Below are positions 29,387 to 38,393 of a stretch of 64,000 nucleotides of DNA, piece by piece (positions within the stretch are counted from its first letter, which is position 1; every line of letters starts with the position of its first letter). Both the position numbers and the translations under genes were made by a program. Source of the DNA: Qipengyuania aestuarii (GTDB lineage Bacteria > Pseudomonadota > Alphaproteobacteria > Sphingomonadales > Sphingomonadaceae); contig NZ_JAIGNP010000002.1 in assembly GCF_019711535.1 (NCBI RefSeq), forward strand, positions 434,001-498,000, given 5' to 3'. The notes under the pieces were generated by a model. The model was not told the DNA's origin. It made no database searches and saw only the letters and a list, made by a program, of their open reading frames with translations.

Positions 29387-30356
29387 ATGCACGGCCCCAC
29401 GACGGAAAACCCGCTCACCTTGGAACGCTTCATCCCGATCGTCGCCTGTCTAACTGATCTCGAAACCGCCCGGCTTATGTTCGAGCTTGGGGGGAGGCGC
29501 CACACCGATCCCCCATCGTCTAGACAATGGAAGGGATCGCCGATGGGCTACCTTGCTCTCCTGATCAAATTTTCGACGAACTCGGTCGCGCCGATCTGGC
29601 GGAAGTCCGCCGTCGCATGCATCTGGACATCGGCGAGTTCAACAGAATCTTCGCCTTTCTCTGCCAACCGCTCCTCACCAAAGAGGACGAACTCCGGCGC
29701 CTTTTGGAAACTTGGAAGGAGGAGTTGTCCGGCCCGGCGGTCGAGCGAATACGTCGACCCTTCTGGCCTGACTTCGAAGCCGGACGGCCGCTTGACCGCT
29801 ATGTTCAAGGTGCGACGAGCATCGACCAGGATCTTGCAGCGCTTCATAGAAGCCGCCGGTGCAGTTGTCGGCGCCCGGTATTTCGCCGACGGCATTCCCG
29901 ATCCATGGAAGGCAGCGAGATCGAATTCCTGGACCGGGCGAAAGCCTGGCCGGCGAGGATGGCGCACCCGTCAAACCCGAGGCCTTGGGACTGAATACGC
30001 ATGATCTGATGGGCGAGCAGGAGCGGGAGCGACGGGAACGGCTCGAGACCGAGAAGCGAACCATAAGTTTCGCTGGCAACCCGCTCGATGCGCGCGCTGC
30101 AGCCTTTGCGAGGTCTCTGATCGACTTGGCCGACGACAAAATGTCCGATGGCGAGTGGCTGACACGATCACGTCGGCGTTTCTCCCTTGCCGAACAGGCG
30201 ATCCGAAAGAAGAGCCGGTCCGGCCAGGGAGGCGGCCAGGGAGGCGGAGGGCGCAGGTCGGCGCGGACCACCGAGGAGATTCGTTCGGCGATGGGCTTCC
30301 TGTGCGAGATCTCCCGAGCCGCTTCCTCGCGGAGAAGCACAGGGAGCGGTACCTAG
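29387..30356 (+). pseudogene. Decayed gene broken over several frames, unrecognised
   Basis: GC-rich DNA in which protein-like stretches continue from one plus frame to another. One frame gives DQIFDELGRADLAEVRRRMH to about 29840; another gives RFIEAAGAVVGARYFADGIP; the first gives SEIEFLDRAKAW; a third gives LGLNTHDLMGEQERERRERL and SLIDLADDKMSDGEWLTRSR up to a stop at 30354. Joined, these would be one protein of some 300 residues, so several frameshifts are likely. No family recognised. Neighbouring restriction-like remnants suggest a lost defence or mobile locus (inference). Minus-strand frames here look like shadows. Confidence 0.45.
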
Positions 30357-30983
30357 GCGGCCATCGGAAAACTGAGCGCCAGACGGCGCGATATCTATCA
30401 TGAGATCAGCGAGCTGAGCACGATCCCCTTCGACGTGAAGCGGGATAAGCCTGAATTTCACGTCCAGCCGACAAGAGTTCCATTAGGCGGACAGGTAACC
30501 GTACTGCCGCGCTGCCTTGATCATTTGCTTTGCGATGAGGAAGGGATGTGCCCGGAAAAATTGAGCGGGCTGGAAATGAAGGGGCAGGCGGTCGAAATGG
30601 AGAGGAAGGGATGCATCGGCTGGTATCGCGACCCATCTTGCACCAGTCAGGATTCGGTTGAAATTGTCTATGACTATGCTGGAGACACGTTGGTCCTGCG
30701 CCCCGACTTCCTGTTTTTCAGCGCGGATGAGAGCGGTGCCGTCAATGTGGACATTGTCGATCCCAACGGAGATTTTCTTGCTGGCAGCGCGTCGAAGCTA
30801 CGCGGGCTTGCGGACTATGCCGAAAAACATGAAGCCAACTTTGAGCGCGTTGAAGCTGTGGCCAAAGTCGATGGCGCCGTTCTTATACTCGTTATGAAGG
30901 ACGAGAATGTGCGCGATATGGTGCGCACCGAGGCCACTTCGAGAGACGCCTATCAAGGCGCACTGAGTAAGGCCCACGGCTAA
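30357..30983 (+). pseudogene. C-terminal remnant of a type III restriction-like helicase-nuclease
   Basis: Open from 30357 to the stop at 30983, with a possible ATG at 30435 (182 residues). LDHLLCDEEG, GCIGWYRDPSCTSQDSVEI, RPDFLFF...VNVDIVDP and KLRGLADYAEKHEANFERVE match my memory of the C-terminal end of DEAD/DEAH restriction subunits (type III Res-like), including a PD-(D/E)XK-like nuclease core. The helicase motor is missing. Just upstream, the other frame reads RFLAEKHRERYLG and this one IGKLSARRRDIYHEISEL, consistent with one frameshift near 30355. A short standalone protein is possible but a truncated remnant is more likely. Confidence 0.6.
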
Positions 30984-31049
30984 ATGCCCACCGCGTTTTT
31001 ATGTTTTTTCATACAAGCCCAAGCCATCTCATCTAAGTCATAAATAAGA

Positions 31050-31124
31050 TGGTGGGCGCGGCAAGGATTGAACTTGCGACCCCACCCGTGTGAAGGGTGT
31101 GCTCTACCACTGAGCTACGCGCCC
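31050..31124 (-). tRNA. tRNA-Val (anticodon CAC)
   Basis: 75 nt on the minus strand, 5' end at 31124. Acceptor stem GGGCGCG/CGCGCCC, D arm TAGCTCAGTGGTAGAGC, anticodon stem CACCC/GGGTG around the loop TTCACAC (anticodon CAC, reads GUG), T arm GCAAGTTCAATCCTTGC, discriminator A and an encoded CCA. Its 3' end faces the decayed gene region, the usual geometry for an element integrated at a tRNA, but no repeat of the tRNA end was found on the far side. Confidence 0.95.
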
Positions 31125-31193
31125 GCCCTTGACGGCACCGAATGCCGGGCAGGGGCGGGCCTTTACGTGGCAGCGACTGCTTTTGCAAGCCGC

Positions 31194-33074
31194 TCAATCG
31201 GCGAGAAACATCACCAACTTCGCCCATATGCCGTCCGGCTGGATTTGGCCGCTGGCCTTGAGGGTTGGGGAGGCGGGGCATGCGAGGCAGTAGGCCTGTG
31301 CGCCTTGGGTGCCGAGCAGGCGCTCGGTATCGGCCAGTAGCATGCCCGCCAGGGCCCGCTGGTTGCCGGCGAGGAGGGCGAAGACGTCCCGGCCCTTCGC
31401 ATCCTGTTCCCCGATCAGCAGCTGGCGGAGGATCGTGTCGGTCGTACTCAGCTCGTCGCCGAGATAGACGGGCGACCAGGCGCCATCCGCAAGATCGGCC
31501 TGAGCGGCCACCCAGGCGAGGGCTTCGGGCATGCCGCCATATTCGTCGACCAATCGTAGCTGCCGCGCAGTGCCACCGTCCCAGACGCGGCCTTGGCCCA
31601 CCCGGTCGACCTGCTGGAGGTCCATCTTGCGCGAGGAGGCCACGCGACTCAGGAAGTCGCGATAACCGTCCTCGATCGTCGCCTGGAGGATCCGGTCCAC
31701 TTCGGGCGTGAAGCCGCCGATGGGATCGGGTTGCCCCGAAAGCGGGCCGGTCGTCACGCCGTCGCTGGTCACGCCCAGGCTTTCCGCGGCCCCTTCGAAG
31801 GTGGGGATGATGGCGAAGATGCCGATCGAGCCGGTGATGCTTTCGGGCTGGGCGAAGATGCGGTCGGCCGGGGTGGAGACCCAATAGCCGCCGCTTGCCG
31901 CCACATTGCCCATGGACACTGCGATGGGGATGTCGCGCGCCTTGTGACGCAGGATGGCGTTGCGGATCTGCTCGCTGGCGGTGACCGATCCGCCCGGCGA
32001 ATCCACCCGCACGACGAGCCCGGCAAAATCCTTGTCGAGCGCCTCGTCGAGCAACTCGGCAATCCGTTCCCCCCCGGCGGTACCCGGACCGGCGCTGCCG
32101 TCGACGATATTGCCCGCGATGGTCACCACGCCGATTTCCTTGCCTTCACCCGACCAGGGGTTGGCTTCCAGCCATGCGGCCAGATTTGTCGACGGATAGG
32201 CGCCGGGAAGTTCGCTCCACTCATCCTCGCCGACAAGTTCGGCGACGCGTTCGCCAAACTGTGTCCGCGTGCCGATGTGGTCGACCAGTCCGGCTGACTT
32301 GGCAGCGCTTGCCAGATCGCCATTGGCCGCTTCGATCCAGGCGGCAGGGTCGCTGACCACCATTTGCAGATCGGCTGCAGGACGCGCCTTTTTGACATTG
32401 GCCTGCCACTCTTCCCATAGGGCGCCGTAGAGCGCCTGCGCATTCTCGCGCGCCGGATCGGACATGCCCGTCTCGATGTAGGGTTCCACCGCACTCTTGT
32501 ATGTGCCGACCTTGTAGACGCGGGCGTTGACCTTCAGCTTGTCGAGCAGCCCCTTGTAGTAGAGGCGGTTTCCGCCGGGGCCCGCGACGACTGCGCCGCC
32601 AAGCGGATCGACCCACACCTCGCTGGCATGCGCTGCAAGGAAGACACCGTCATCGGCATAGGCGGTGGCATAGGTGAGCACCGGCTTGTCTGCGGAGCGC
32701 ACGCGGTCCATCGCTTCGCCCACTTCGGCGAGATGGACCTGACCTGCGCCAAGGAAGCTGTCCAGGTCGAGCACCACGGCAGTGATCCGTTCATCCGCAG
32801 CGGCGGCATCGAGCGCGCGGACCAGATCGCGGGCCTGATATTCGCTGGTCGGGACAGTGCCCGAAACAAGCGCGGCGAAGGGATCGATGGGGGCCGCTTC
32901 TTCGACGATCACGCCATCGAGATTCAGCAGCAGCGCGCCGTCGCGGACCTGGGCGGGGCTGGGCCGCGCGGTCAGGATTGCGAACAGCAACCCGAAAAAC
33001 AGCAGCATGAAAAGCAGTACCAGGCCGTCCTTGATACCCACCAGCAAACGCCAGACCTTGCCTGCGAAATGCAT
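31194..33074 (-). CDS. sppA: Signal peptide peptidase SppA, 67K type
   Basis: Membrane-anchored Ser/Lys protease (S49) that degrades cleaved signal peptides. 626 residues, the long tandem-domain form. One N-terminal membrane helix (LVLLFMLLFFGLLFAIL). The catalytic Lys is in GTYKSAVEPYIETG of the first S49 domain; the nucleophile Ser is in NVAASGGYWVSTPADRIF of the second. RVDSPGGSVTASEQIRNAI is a domain hallmark. It stands alone, with tRNA-Val after its stop and a divergent pyrB ahead of its start. Confidence 0.95.
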   Translation of the reverse strand: MHFAGKVWRLLVGIKDGLVLLFMLLFFGLLFAILTARPSPAQVRDGALLLNLDGVIVEEAAPIDPFAALVSGTVPTSEYQARDLVRALDAAAADERITAVVLDLDSFLGAGQVHLAEVGEAMDRVRSADKPVLTYATAYADDGVFLAAHASEVWVDPLGGAVVAGPGGNRLYYKGLLDKLKVNARVYKVGTYKSAVEPYIETGMSDPARENAQALYGALWEEWQANVKKARPAADLQMVVSDPAAWIEAANGDLASAAKSAGLVDHIGTRTQFGERVAELVGEDEWSELPGAYPSTNLAAWLEANPWSGEGKEIGVVTIAGNIVDGSAGPGTAGGERIAELLDEALDKDFAGLVVRVDSPGGSVTASEQIRNAILRHKARDIPIAVSMGNVAASGGYWVSTPADRIFAQPESITGSIGIFAIIPTFEGAAESLGVTSDGVTTGPLSGQPDPIGGFTPEVDRILQATIEDGYRDFLSRVASSRKMDLQQVDRVGQGRVWDGGTARQLRLVDEYGGMPEALAWVAAQADLADGAWSPVYLGDELSTTDTILRQLLIGEQDAKGRDVFALLAGNQRALAGMLLADTERLLGTQGAQAYCLACPASPTLKASGQIQPDGIWAKLVMFLAD

Positions 33075-33146
33075 GAAAATTCTTCCCCTGAAAGTGTCCG
33101 CCGCAAAGACTAGGGCAGGGTGGGGCGTTGCGCTACCGGAATATGC

Positions 33147-33176
33147 TTGAGGGTGTGATAGCCCTCAATTAAGGGC
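33147..33176 (+). promoter_or_regulatory. Overlapping hairpins in the pyrB leader
   Basis: TTGAGGG (33147-33153) can pair with CCCTCAA (33162-33168). The overlapping GCCCT (33161-33165) can instead pair with AGGGC (33172-33176), which covers the AAGGG ribosome site of the ATG at 33186. The two helices exclude each other, so this could be a translational switch. It is based on base pairing only. Confidence 0.4.
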
Positions 33177-33185
33177 ATGGCTTTA

Positions 33186-34211
33186 ATGACACCGTCCGAC
33201 ACTACGCCTCACGCGGCCCGCTATCCGGCGGGTTCGCTTGCCTTCCCGCACCGTGACCTGCTGGGCATCGGGCATCTGGAACGGCACGAAATCCTTTTCC
33301 TGCTCGACGAGGCGGAACAGTGGGTCGATCTCAACCGGCAGAGCGCCAAGCATTCCGATGCGCTGGCCGGCCTGACGATCATCAACGCGTTCTTCGAAAA
33401 TTCGACGCGCACCCTGCTCAGCTTCGAGATCGCCGGCAAGCGGCTGGGTGCCGATGTGGTGAACATGCACGCCGCCACATCGAGCGTGAAGAAGGGGGAG
33501 ACGCTGATCGACACGGCGATCACGCTCAACGCGATGCGCGCGGATGCCATCGTGATCCGCCACGGATCGAGCGGCGCGACCGGCCTGATCGCGGACAAGG
33601 TGGATTGCCCCGTTCTCAATGCCGGTGACGGACAGCATGAACATCCCACCCAGGCGCTGCTCGATGCCCTGGCCCTGCGCCATGCCCTGCGCGAACGCGG
33701 GCAGCAGGCCGACGATTTCACCGGCCAGATCATCGTGATCTGCGGCGATATTCTGCACAGCCGTGTCGCGCGGTCCAATCTGCTGTGTCTGCAGGCACTG
33801 GGCGCAACTGTTCGCCTATGCGCGCCGCCGGCGCTGATGCCAGCGGGCATAGAAGCGATGGGCGCGGAAGTTTTCCATGATTTCGATGCCGCGCTTCAGG
33901 GAGCGGATGTGATCATGATGCTGCGCCTGCAGACTGAGCGCATGAGCGGACAGTTCATCCCCTCGGCACGCGAATACCACCACCTTTACGGACTGACGAA
34001 AACACGGCTGGCGCAGGCAAGCGACCAGACGCTGGTGATGCATCCCGGACCGATGAACCGGGGTGTGGAGATCGATAGCGAGGTGGCGGACATGATCGAT
34101 CGGTCGATCATCACGCAGCAGGTGGAAATGGGCGTAGCCATCCGCATGGCCTGCCTCGATGTGCTGACCCGCCGCGCTAGGCAGGTAGAGGGCTGGGGAG
34201 ACGCGGCATGA
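33186..34211 (+). CDS. pyrB: Aspartate carbamoyltransferase catalytic subunit
   Basis: Second step of pyrimidine synthesis: carbamoyl phosphate + aspartate gives carbamoyl aspartate. 341 residues from ATG at 33186, which has AAGGG at proper spacing; ATG at 33177 is nearly on top of that site. Carbamoyl-phosphate loop [18 protein letters not shown], the mobile-loop region [12 protein letters not shown], and [13 protein letters not shown]. Aspartate-domain [12 protein letters not shown] near the end. Stop overlaps the next gene by 4 bp: the pyrBC' arrangement known from Pseudomonas, where the second product supports ATCase assembly. No pyrI gene is present. Confidence 0.95.
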   Translation: MTPSDTTPHAARYPAGSLAFPHRDLLGIGHLERHEILFLLDEAEQWVDLNRQSAKHSDALAGLTIINAFFENSTRTLLSFEIAGKRLGADVVNMHAATSSVKKGETLIDTAITLNAMRADAIVIRHGSSGATGLIADKVDCPVLNAGDGQHEHPTQALLDALALRHALRERGQQADDFTGQIIVICGDILHSRVARSNLLCLQALGATVRLCAPPALMPAGIEAMGAEVFHDFDAALQGADVIMMLRLQTERMSGQFIPSAREYHHLYGLTKTRLAQASDQTLVMHPGPMNRGVEIDSEVADMIDRSIITQQVEMGVAIRMACLDVLTRRARQVEGWGDAA

Positions 34212-35428
34212 AACAGGCAGCCTCCATCACCATTGCCAATGGGCGGATCGTTACCACGGAAGGCGTGCGCGAAGGCCCGCTCCGGATGGACGAGGGCATC
34301 ATCACCGATGCCGAAGGCGATTCCGGCGAAACGATCGACGCGCGCGGCAAGCTGGTTGTGCCCGGAATCGTCGACCTGGGCGTTTTCGCCATCGACAAGC
34401 CGGCGTTCCATTTCGGCGGGATCACGCGGGCCGCGCTGATGCCGGATCAGTCACCCCCGCTCGATCTGCCGAGCCGGGTGTCCTACATATCGAAGAGCGG
34501 AAAGCCGGACTTCTGGGTCCATCCGCTTGCCGCTGCTACGCGCGGGCTCGAAGGGCGGGAGATCGCCGAATTCGCCCTGATGCGCGAAGCCGGGGCGAAG
34601 GGGATCGCGACCGGTCGGAAGTGGATTTCCGATAGCGGGACCATGCTGCGCCTGCTGCAATATGCCGCCATGCTGGAAATGCCGGTCATCGCCCATGCGG
34701 AAGATTCCGCGCTCGTCGGCGAAGCTGTCGCGACGGCAGGTGAATATGCCACTCGCCGGGGGCTGCCGAGCGCACCTGCGCAGGCGGAAGCCATCGCCAT
34801 TGCCCGCGATCTGGCGCTGGCGGACATGGCCGGGGCGCATGTCCATTTCCGGCAGGTGACGACCCGCGCGGGTCTGGCCATGATCCGTACGGCGAAAGCT
34901 GCCGGACAGAGCGTGACTGCCGGTGTAACGCCGGCGCATTTCATGCTGTCCGATCTGGCGACGGCCGAATTTCGGACTTTCGCCCGCCTGTCACCGCCGC
35001 TGCGGAGCGAGGACGACAGGCAGGCGGTGCGCGAGGCGATCGCTGACGGCACAATCGATGTCATCGCCAGCGGCCACGATCCGCGCGGCCCGGAAGACAA
35101 GAGATTGCCGTTCTCCGACGCGGAACCCGGCATGGCGGGGGCGGAAACGCTGCTCGCCATGGTCCTGTCCCTCGTGCGCGACGGCCTGATCGATCTGCCG
35201 CGAGCCTTCGACCTGCTCGCGCTCAATCCTGCCCGAGTGCTCGGCGTCAATGCAGGCGCGCTCAAGGCCGGGTTCGAGGCGGACGTCGCGCTGGTCGATC
35301 CGGAAAAGCCGTGGATTATCCAGAGCGCGAAGATGGCTGCCACGGCCGGGAACACGCCGTTCGACGGACAGCCCACCCAGGGCCGCGTCCTGGCCCTGTG
35401 GAAGGGCGGCGTCGCGATAGAATTGTAG
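34208..35428 (+). CDS. Dihydroorotase homologue lacking catalytic ligands (PyrC'-like)
   Basis: Amidohydrolase-superfamily protein, 406 residues. The metal-binding HxH expected after the first strand is absent: the region reads [17 protein letters not shown]. The catalytic Asp of the usual DHAPH segment is also lost ([12 protein letters not shown]). Later His residues ([18 protein letters not shown]) remain. This is the state of PyrC' in Pseudomonas, an inactive partner needed for the ATCase dodecamer. Coupled to pyrB by a 4-bp overlap. A structural role is therefore inferred; an active dihydroorotase should be encoded elsewhere. Confidence 0.85.
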   Translation: MKQAASITIANGRIVTTEGVREGPLRMDEGIITDAEGDSGETIDARGKLVVPGIVDLGVFAIDKPAFHFGGITRAALMPDQSPPLDLPSRVSYISKSGKPDFWVHPLAAATRGLEGREIAEFALMREAGAKGIATGRKWISDSGTMLRLLQYAAMLEMPVIAHAEDSALVGEAVATAGEYATRRGLPSAPAQAEAIAIARDLALADMAGAHVHFRQVTTRAGLAMIRTAKAAGQSVTAGVTPAHFMLSDLATAEFRTFARLSPPLRSEDDRQAVREAIADGTIDVIASGHDPRGPEDKRLPFSDAEPGMAGAETLLAMVLSLVRDGLIDLPRAFDLLALNPARVLGVNAGALKAGFEADVALVDPEKPWIIQSAKMAATAGNTPFDGQPTQGRVLALWKGGVAIEL

Positions 35429-35440
35429 GCGGCAAAGAAA

Positions 35441-35470
35441 TGCCCCCGTCCGGCAGGCCGGAAGGGGGCA
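35441..35470. terminator. Bidirectional hairpin terminator between pyrC' and the SPOR gene
   Basis: Nearly perfect inverted repeat, TGCCCCC..TCCGGC pairing with GCCGGA..GGGGGCA around a 2-base loop. The minus-strand exit is T-rich (TTTCTTT), suiting the SPOR gene; the plus side has a weaker T tract. Confidence 0.8.
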
Positions 35471-35504
35471 GTCTTCGGTGGTTCTTATACGCTGCGAAAG
35501 CGGA

Positions 35505-36815
35505 TCAGCGTGCTGCGACCCTGATCTTGCCATTCGCGATTGCGCCGGGAAGCGGGTTGCTCTGCGAATAGGCGATACAGCTGCCGCCTTTGCCTTTCAC
35601 GTTCGAACACAGAGCCCTTGCGCTGTCCTTCGCATAGCCGACTGCGGCGACGCGGAAATACAGCTTCCCGTTCACCCGTGCCTTGCTGATGACGCGTTCG
35701 GCATCGGCCAGTTCGGGGTACATTTTCTGAAACTTGTTCCAGCCTTCTTCGGCATCCGCCATCGAGAAGTAGGAACCCAGCTGGATGTTATAATCGCCGC
35801 TGGCAAGCGTGAGGCGCGGCGAAGAGGCCATCGTCTTGCTCGGCGCTGGTGCCGCAGCAACTTCCCGCACGGGCTCGGCCGGCTTGGGTTTGGCTGCCGC
35901 GATGCGGGTCGGCGCAGGCTTGCGTTCTGCCGTAACCGGGCTGCTTGCGGCAATGCCGTTGTCGAGGAAATTGTCGTCCAGCGCCACACGCTCGATCGGT
36001 ACGGTCGGCGCGATCGCAGGCAGTTCCTCGCCTGCGGCGAGTGCGACCTGCGGTTCTTCGTCGGCAATTGTTTCGGCCGCGAGCATGTCGACACTGGGAC
36101 TGTTTGCCAGCGCCAGCATCTGGGGCTGGCCCGAATCGGCGACGATTTCGACGCCCAGAAGGTTGGCGATGCGGGTGCGGTAATGCTCGGGATGAGCGAT
36201 TGCGCCCCATTCTGCCATGCGGTCACCGACCATGTCGGCAGGAACGTCTTCGGCAACCATCAGGCGTGCTTCGCGCCACTGGCCGCTCATCGCATAAGCA
36301 TAGGCGAGGTTCTGGCGAACCTTGGCGGTGTTGTTGCCCGCACGCAGCGTGTTCGACAGAACGTCGACACCGCGCTGCGGCTGGCCTGCCAGGGCGATTG
36401 CCAGACCGAAGTCGGCCGGATCGATCGCAGCTTCGTGCTTTTCGAGCGCATAAATGGCAGCGGCCCGATCGCCCATGCCGGTCAGCGCCAGCGACAGGCT
36501 GATGGCGGTACGCGGAGACGTGTCACCAAGATCGATCGCGTCCTGGAAGCTCTGCGCGGCAGAGGCCAGACGTCCGTTTTCGAGATAGGCATTGCCGAGC
36601 AAAGTGCGGACATAAGGGTCGCGCGGGGAAGCAAGCACGGCAGCTTCGGCGTGGGTAATGGCCTTGTCGGTCTTTCCCTTCGCCAGAGCGACTTCGGCCT
36701 TGCCCGCAGAATGCGCGGCGGTCGGCGCGACCTTGCCGCCGCAGCCGGCGAGCGCGGTGCTGACGAGGGCCGTACTGACGGCGAGCCTGATGAAAGTTGC
36801 GTTTCTTGTTGTCAT
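35505..36815 (-). CDS. TPR and SPOR domain lipoprotein
   Basis: 436 residues. Signal with lipobox STALAGC, so probably a lipoprotein. Residues 40-200 are TPR-like helices (AITHAEAAVLASPRDPYVRT, LLGNAYLENGRLASAAQSFQ). A Pro/Ala-rich linker leads to a C-terminal SPOR domain (YNIQLGSYFSMADAEEGWNK ... YFRVAAVGYAKDSARALC) that in the family binds denuded peptidoglycan at the septum. It is the last gene of a ParA - ribbon-helix-helix - SPOR series with gaps of about 32 and 40 bp, so a role in cell-pole or division positioning is possible. Confidence 0.85.
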   Translation of the reverse strand: MTTRNATFIRLAVSTALVSTALAGCGGKVAPTAAHSAGKAEVALAKGKTDKAITHAEAAVLASPRDPYVRTLLGNAYLENGRLASAAQSFQDAIDLGDTSPRTAISLSLALTGMGDRAAAIYALEKHEAAIDPADFGLAIALAGQPQRGVDVLSNTLRAGNNTAKVRQNLAYAYAMSGQWREARLMVAEDVPADMVGDRMAEWGAIAHPEHYRTRIANLLGVEIVADSGQPQMLALANSPSVDMLAAETIADEEPQVALAAGEELPAIAPTVPIERVALDDNFLDNGIAASSPVTAERKPAPTRIAAAKPKPAEPVREVAAAPAPSKTMASSPRLTLASGDYNIQLGSYFSMADAEEGWNKFQKMYPELADAERVISKARVNGKLYFRVAAVGYAKDSARALCSNVKGKGGSCIAYSQSNPLPGAIANGKIRVAAR

Positions 36816-36855
36816 CTTACTTTCCCTGAAAAGGCGATCCCACGTCTTTCAAGTC

Positions 36856-37581
36856 TCAATTGGGGCGCCGCTGGACCTGAGCGGCCAGCATGGCGATTTC
36901 CGGCATTTCGGCCAAAAGGCCATCAAGAGCGTCAGTGACGAGTTGCTGCGCGCTGCTGCCCCGGACGGTGCAGGCAAGGCGCAGCATGAGGTGGCGTTCC
37001 GGATCGAGACGCAGCGTGAAGGCCGCTCTCTTTCCCGAAGCCGCTGATTTCGAACGGGCAGGCGACGGCTTGAGCGCACGAGGAAGGATTACCTCCGGAG
37101 CCTCGTCGGCATAGTCGTCGTCTTCGTCGGCTTCTTCCACCGCGGAGGGCTTGCTGCCTTCCATGCGATTCGCGATGCGTTCCAGCGATTCGCGGACTTC
37201 GTTTTGCGAATTCTGCTGATCCTTGCCCTGCAACGAATTGATCGGGACGACACGGTCCGACGAGGCGTGCTCGTCGCCGTTTTCGTCATCAAGCGCGTCA
37301 CGCTCCTCGATGGGAGGAAGCGCAGGCTTCTTGATCAGACCCGATTCGGCCAAAGATGCCGAGGCGGGGCTGCGCGGAACGGCGTTCAGCGCCTTGGGTT
37401 CCGACTGGCCCGCAGGGGCGTCCTCGCCCATGTCGTTCCAACCGAGATCTTCCAGATTCGCGGCGGCGGCAACCCCGTCCACGGGACCCAGCACCGCCGA
37501 TTGCGGACGCATGGCGGGTTTTGCACCGCCCTTGCGCGCAAGCAGAGTCGAAGAAAGCGAAGCGAAATTGGCGTCTGACAT
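36856..37581 (-). CDS. ParA-associated protein with C-terminal ribbon-helix-helix-like domain
   Basis: 241 residues from ATG at 37581 (MSDANFASLSSTLLARKGGA); the longer open frame upstream is a shadow of parA. Residues 1-170 are acidic, low-complexity and probably disordered. The C-terminus, KRAAFTLRLDPERHLMLRLA and onward, looks like a ribbon-helix-helix DNA-binding fold. The N-terminal LLARKGGAKPAMRP may be a ParA-contacting segment, as in many ParA partners (inference). Lies 32 bp after parA. No gene name known to me. Confidence 0.75.
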   Translation of the reverse strand: MSDANFASLSSTLLARKGGAKPAMRPQSAVLGPVDGVAAAANLEDLGWNDMGEDAPAGQSEPKALNAVPRSPASASLAESGLIKKPALPPIEERDALDDENGDEHASSDRVVPINSLQGKDQQNSQNEVRESLERIANRMEGSKPSAVEEADEDDDYADEAPEVILPRALKPSPARSKSAASGKRAAFTLRLDPERHLMLRLACTVRGSSAQQLVTDALDGLLAEMPEIAMLAAQVQRRPN

Positions 37582-37613
37582 CCGGCTGGCCTCCGCCTTT
37601 CCTAAAGTTGCTC

Positions 37614-38333
37614 TTACTGGGCGACCCGACGGCCGAAGCCACCGGCGGGACGATAGGCACCGGGCTGCTGCGCGGCCTGCTGGCCAGGCGCGGCGAAGAC
37701 GGTGCGGCGAAACTGCTTTTCGAGCCGATCGGAAATATACTTCCACAGCGCGGTGACCTCGGCGGCCGAACGGCTTTCCGGATCGACTTCCATGACCGTG
37801 CGACCATCGATCATCGAGGCGGCGAAATCGGTGCGGTGGTGCAGCGTGATCGGGGCCACGGTGCCGTGCTGCGACAGCGCAACGGCGGCTTCCGAAGTGA
37901 TCTTGGCCTTCGGCGTCGCCGCATTGACCACAAAGATCAAGGACTTGCCGGCGCGTTCGCACAGGTCCACCGTGGCCCCGACGGCACGAAGATCGTGCGG
38001 GCTTGGGCGGGTCGGGACGACGATAAGCTCGGCGACCGAGATGACCGACTGAATAGCCATGGTGATCGCCGGCGGCGTATCGATGACTGCCAGCTTGAAG
38101 CCCTGCTGACGCAGGATCGCAAGGTCGGCAGCCAGACGGGCTACGGTTGTCTGCGCGAAGGCGGGGAGTTCCGCTTCACGCTCGTTCCACCAATCGGCCA
38201 GCGATCCCTGCGGGTCGATGTCGATCAGGACGACCGGGCCGGCGCCCGCTCGCTGGGCCTGAACGGCCAGATGTCCTGAGAGCGTGGTTTTACCCGATCC
38301 GCCCTTCTGCGATGCCAATGCCAGTACACGCAA
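37614..38333 (-). CDS. ParA-family ATPase (orphan)
   Basis: 239-residue deviant-Walker P-loop ATPase of the ParA/MinD group. N-terminus MRVLALASQKGGSGKTTLSG; Walker A' VVLIDIDPQGSLADWW; Walker B KLAVIDTPPA. The C-terminal 30 residues are Gln/Gly/Ala-rich. It has no parB neighbour, so it is not the chromosome-partition ParA, which sits with parB near the origin. ParA-like proteins with small partners position chemoreceptors, carboxysomes or division factors; here the partner would be the ribbon-helix-helix-like protein and the cargo perhaps the SPOR lipoprotein (inference). Confidence 0.88.
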   Translation of the reverse strand: MRVLALASQKGGSGKTTLSGHLAVQAQRAGAGPVVLIDIDPQGSLADWWNEREAELPAFAQTTVARLAADLAILRQQGFKLAVIDTPPAITMAIQSVISVAELIVVPTRPSPHDLRAVGATVDLCERAGKSLIFVVNAATPKAKITSEAAVALSQHGTVAPITLHHRTDFAASMIDGRTVMEVDPESRSAAEVTALWKYISDRLEKQFRRTVFAAPGQQAAQQPGAYRPAGGFGRRVAQ

Positions 38334-38393
38334 GGCTAGGTCCCCCTATAGCGCCTGTATCAATCCTTATGCCGCTGGTGGGCGGCGGTCTCG

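Noticed and set aside
29675..30340. 221-residue minus-strand frame in the decayed region
   Set aside because: Ser/Arg/Pro-rich shadow; coherent protein-like segments lie on the plus strand.
31050..31124. tRNA-Val as a proven attachment site
   Set aside because: The geometry fits, but no duplicated tRNA 3' end or integrase gene was found in the window.
35478..36938. 486-residue plus-strand frame opposite the SPOR gene
   Set aside because: Low-complexity Arg/His-rich translation, no start site, and the minus strand has a clear TPR/SPOR protein.
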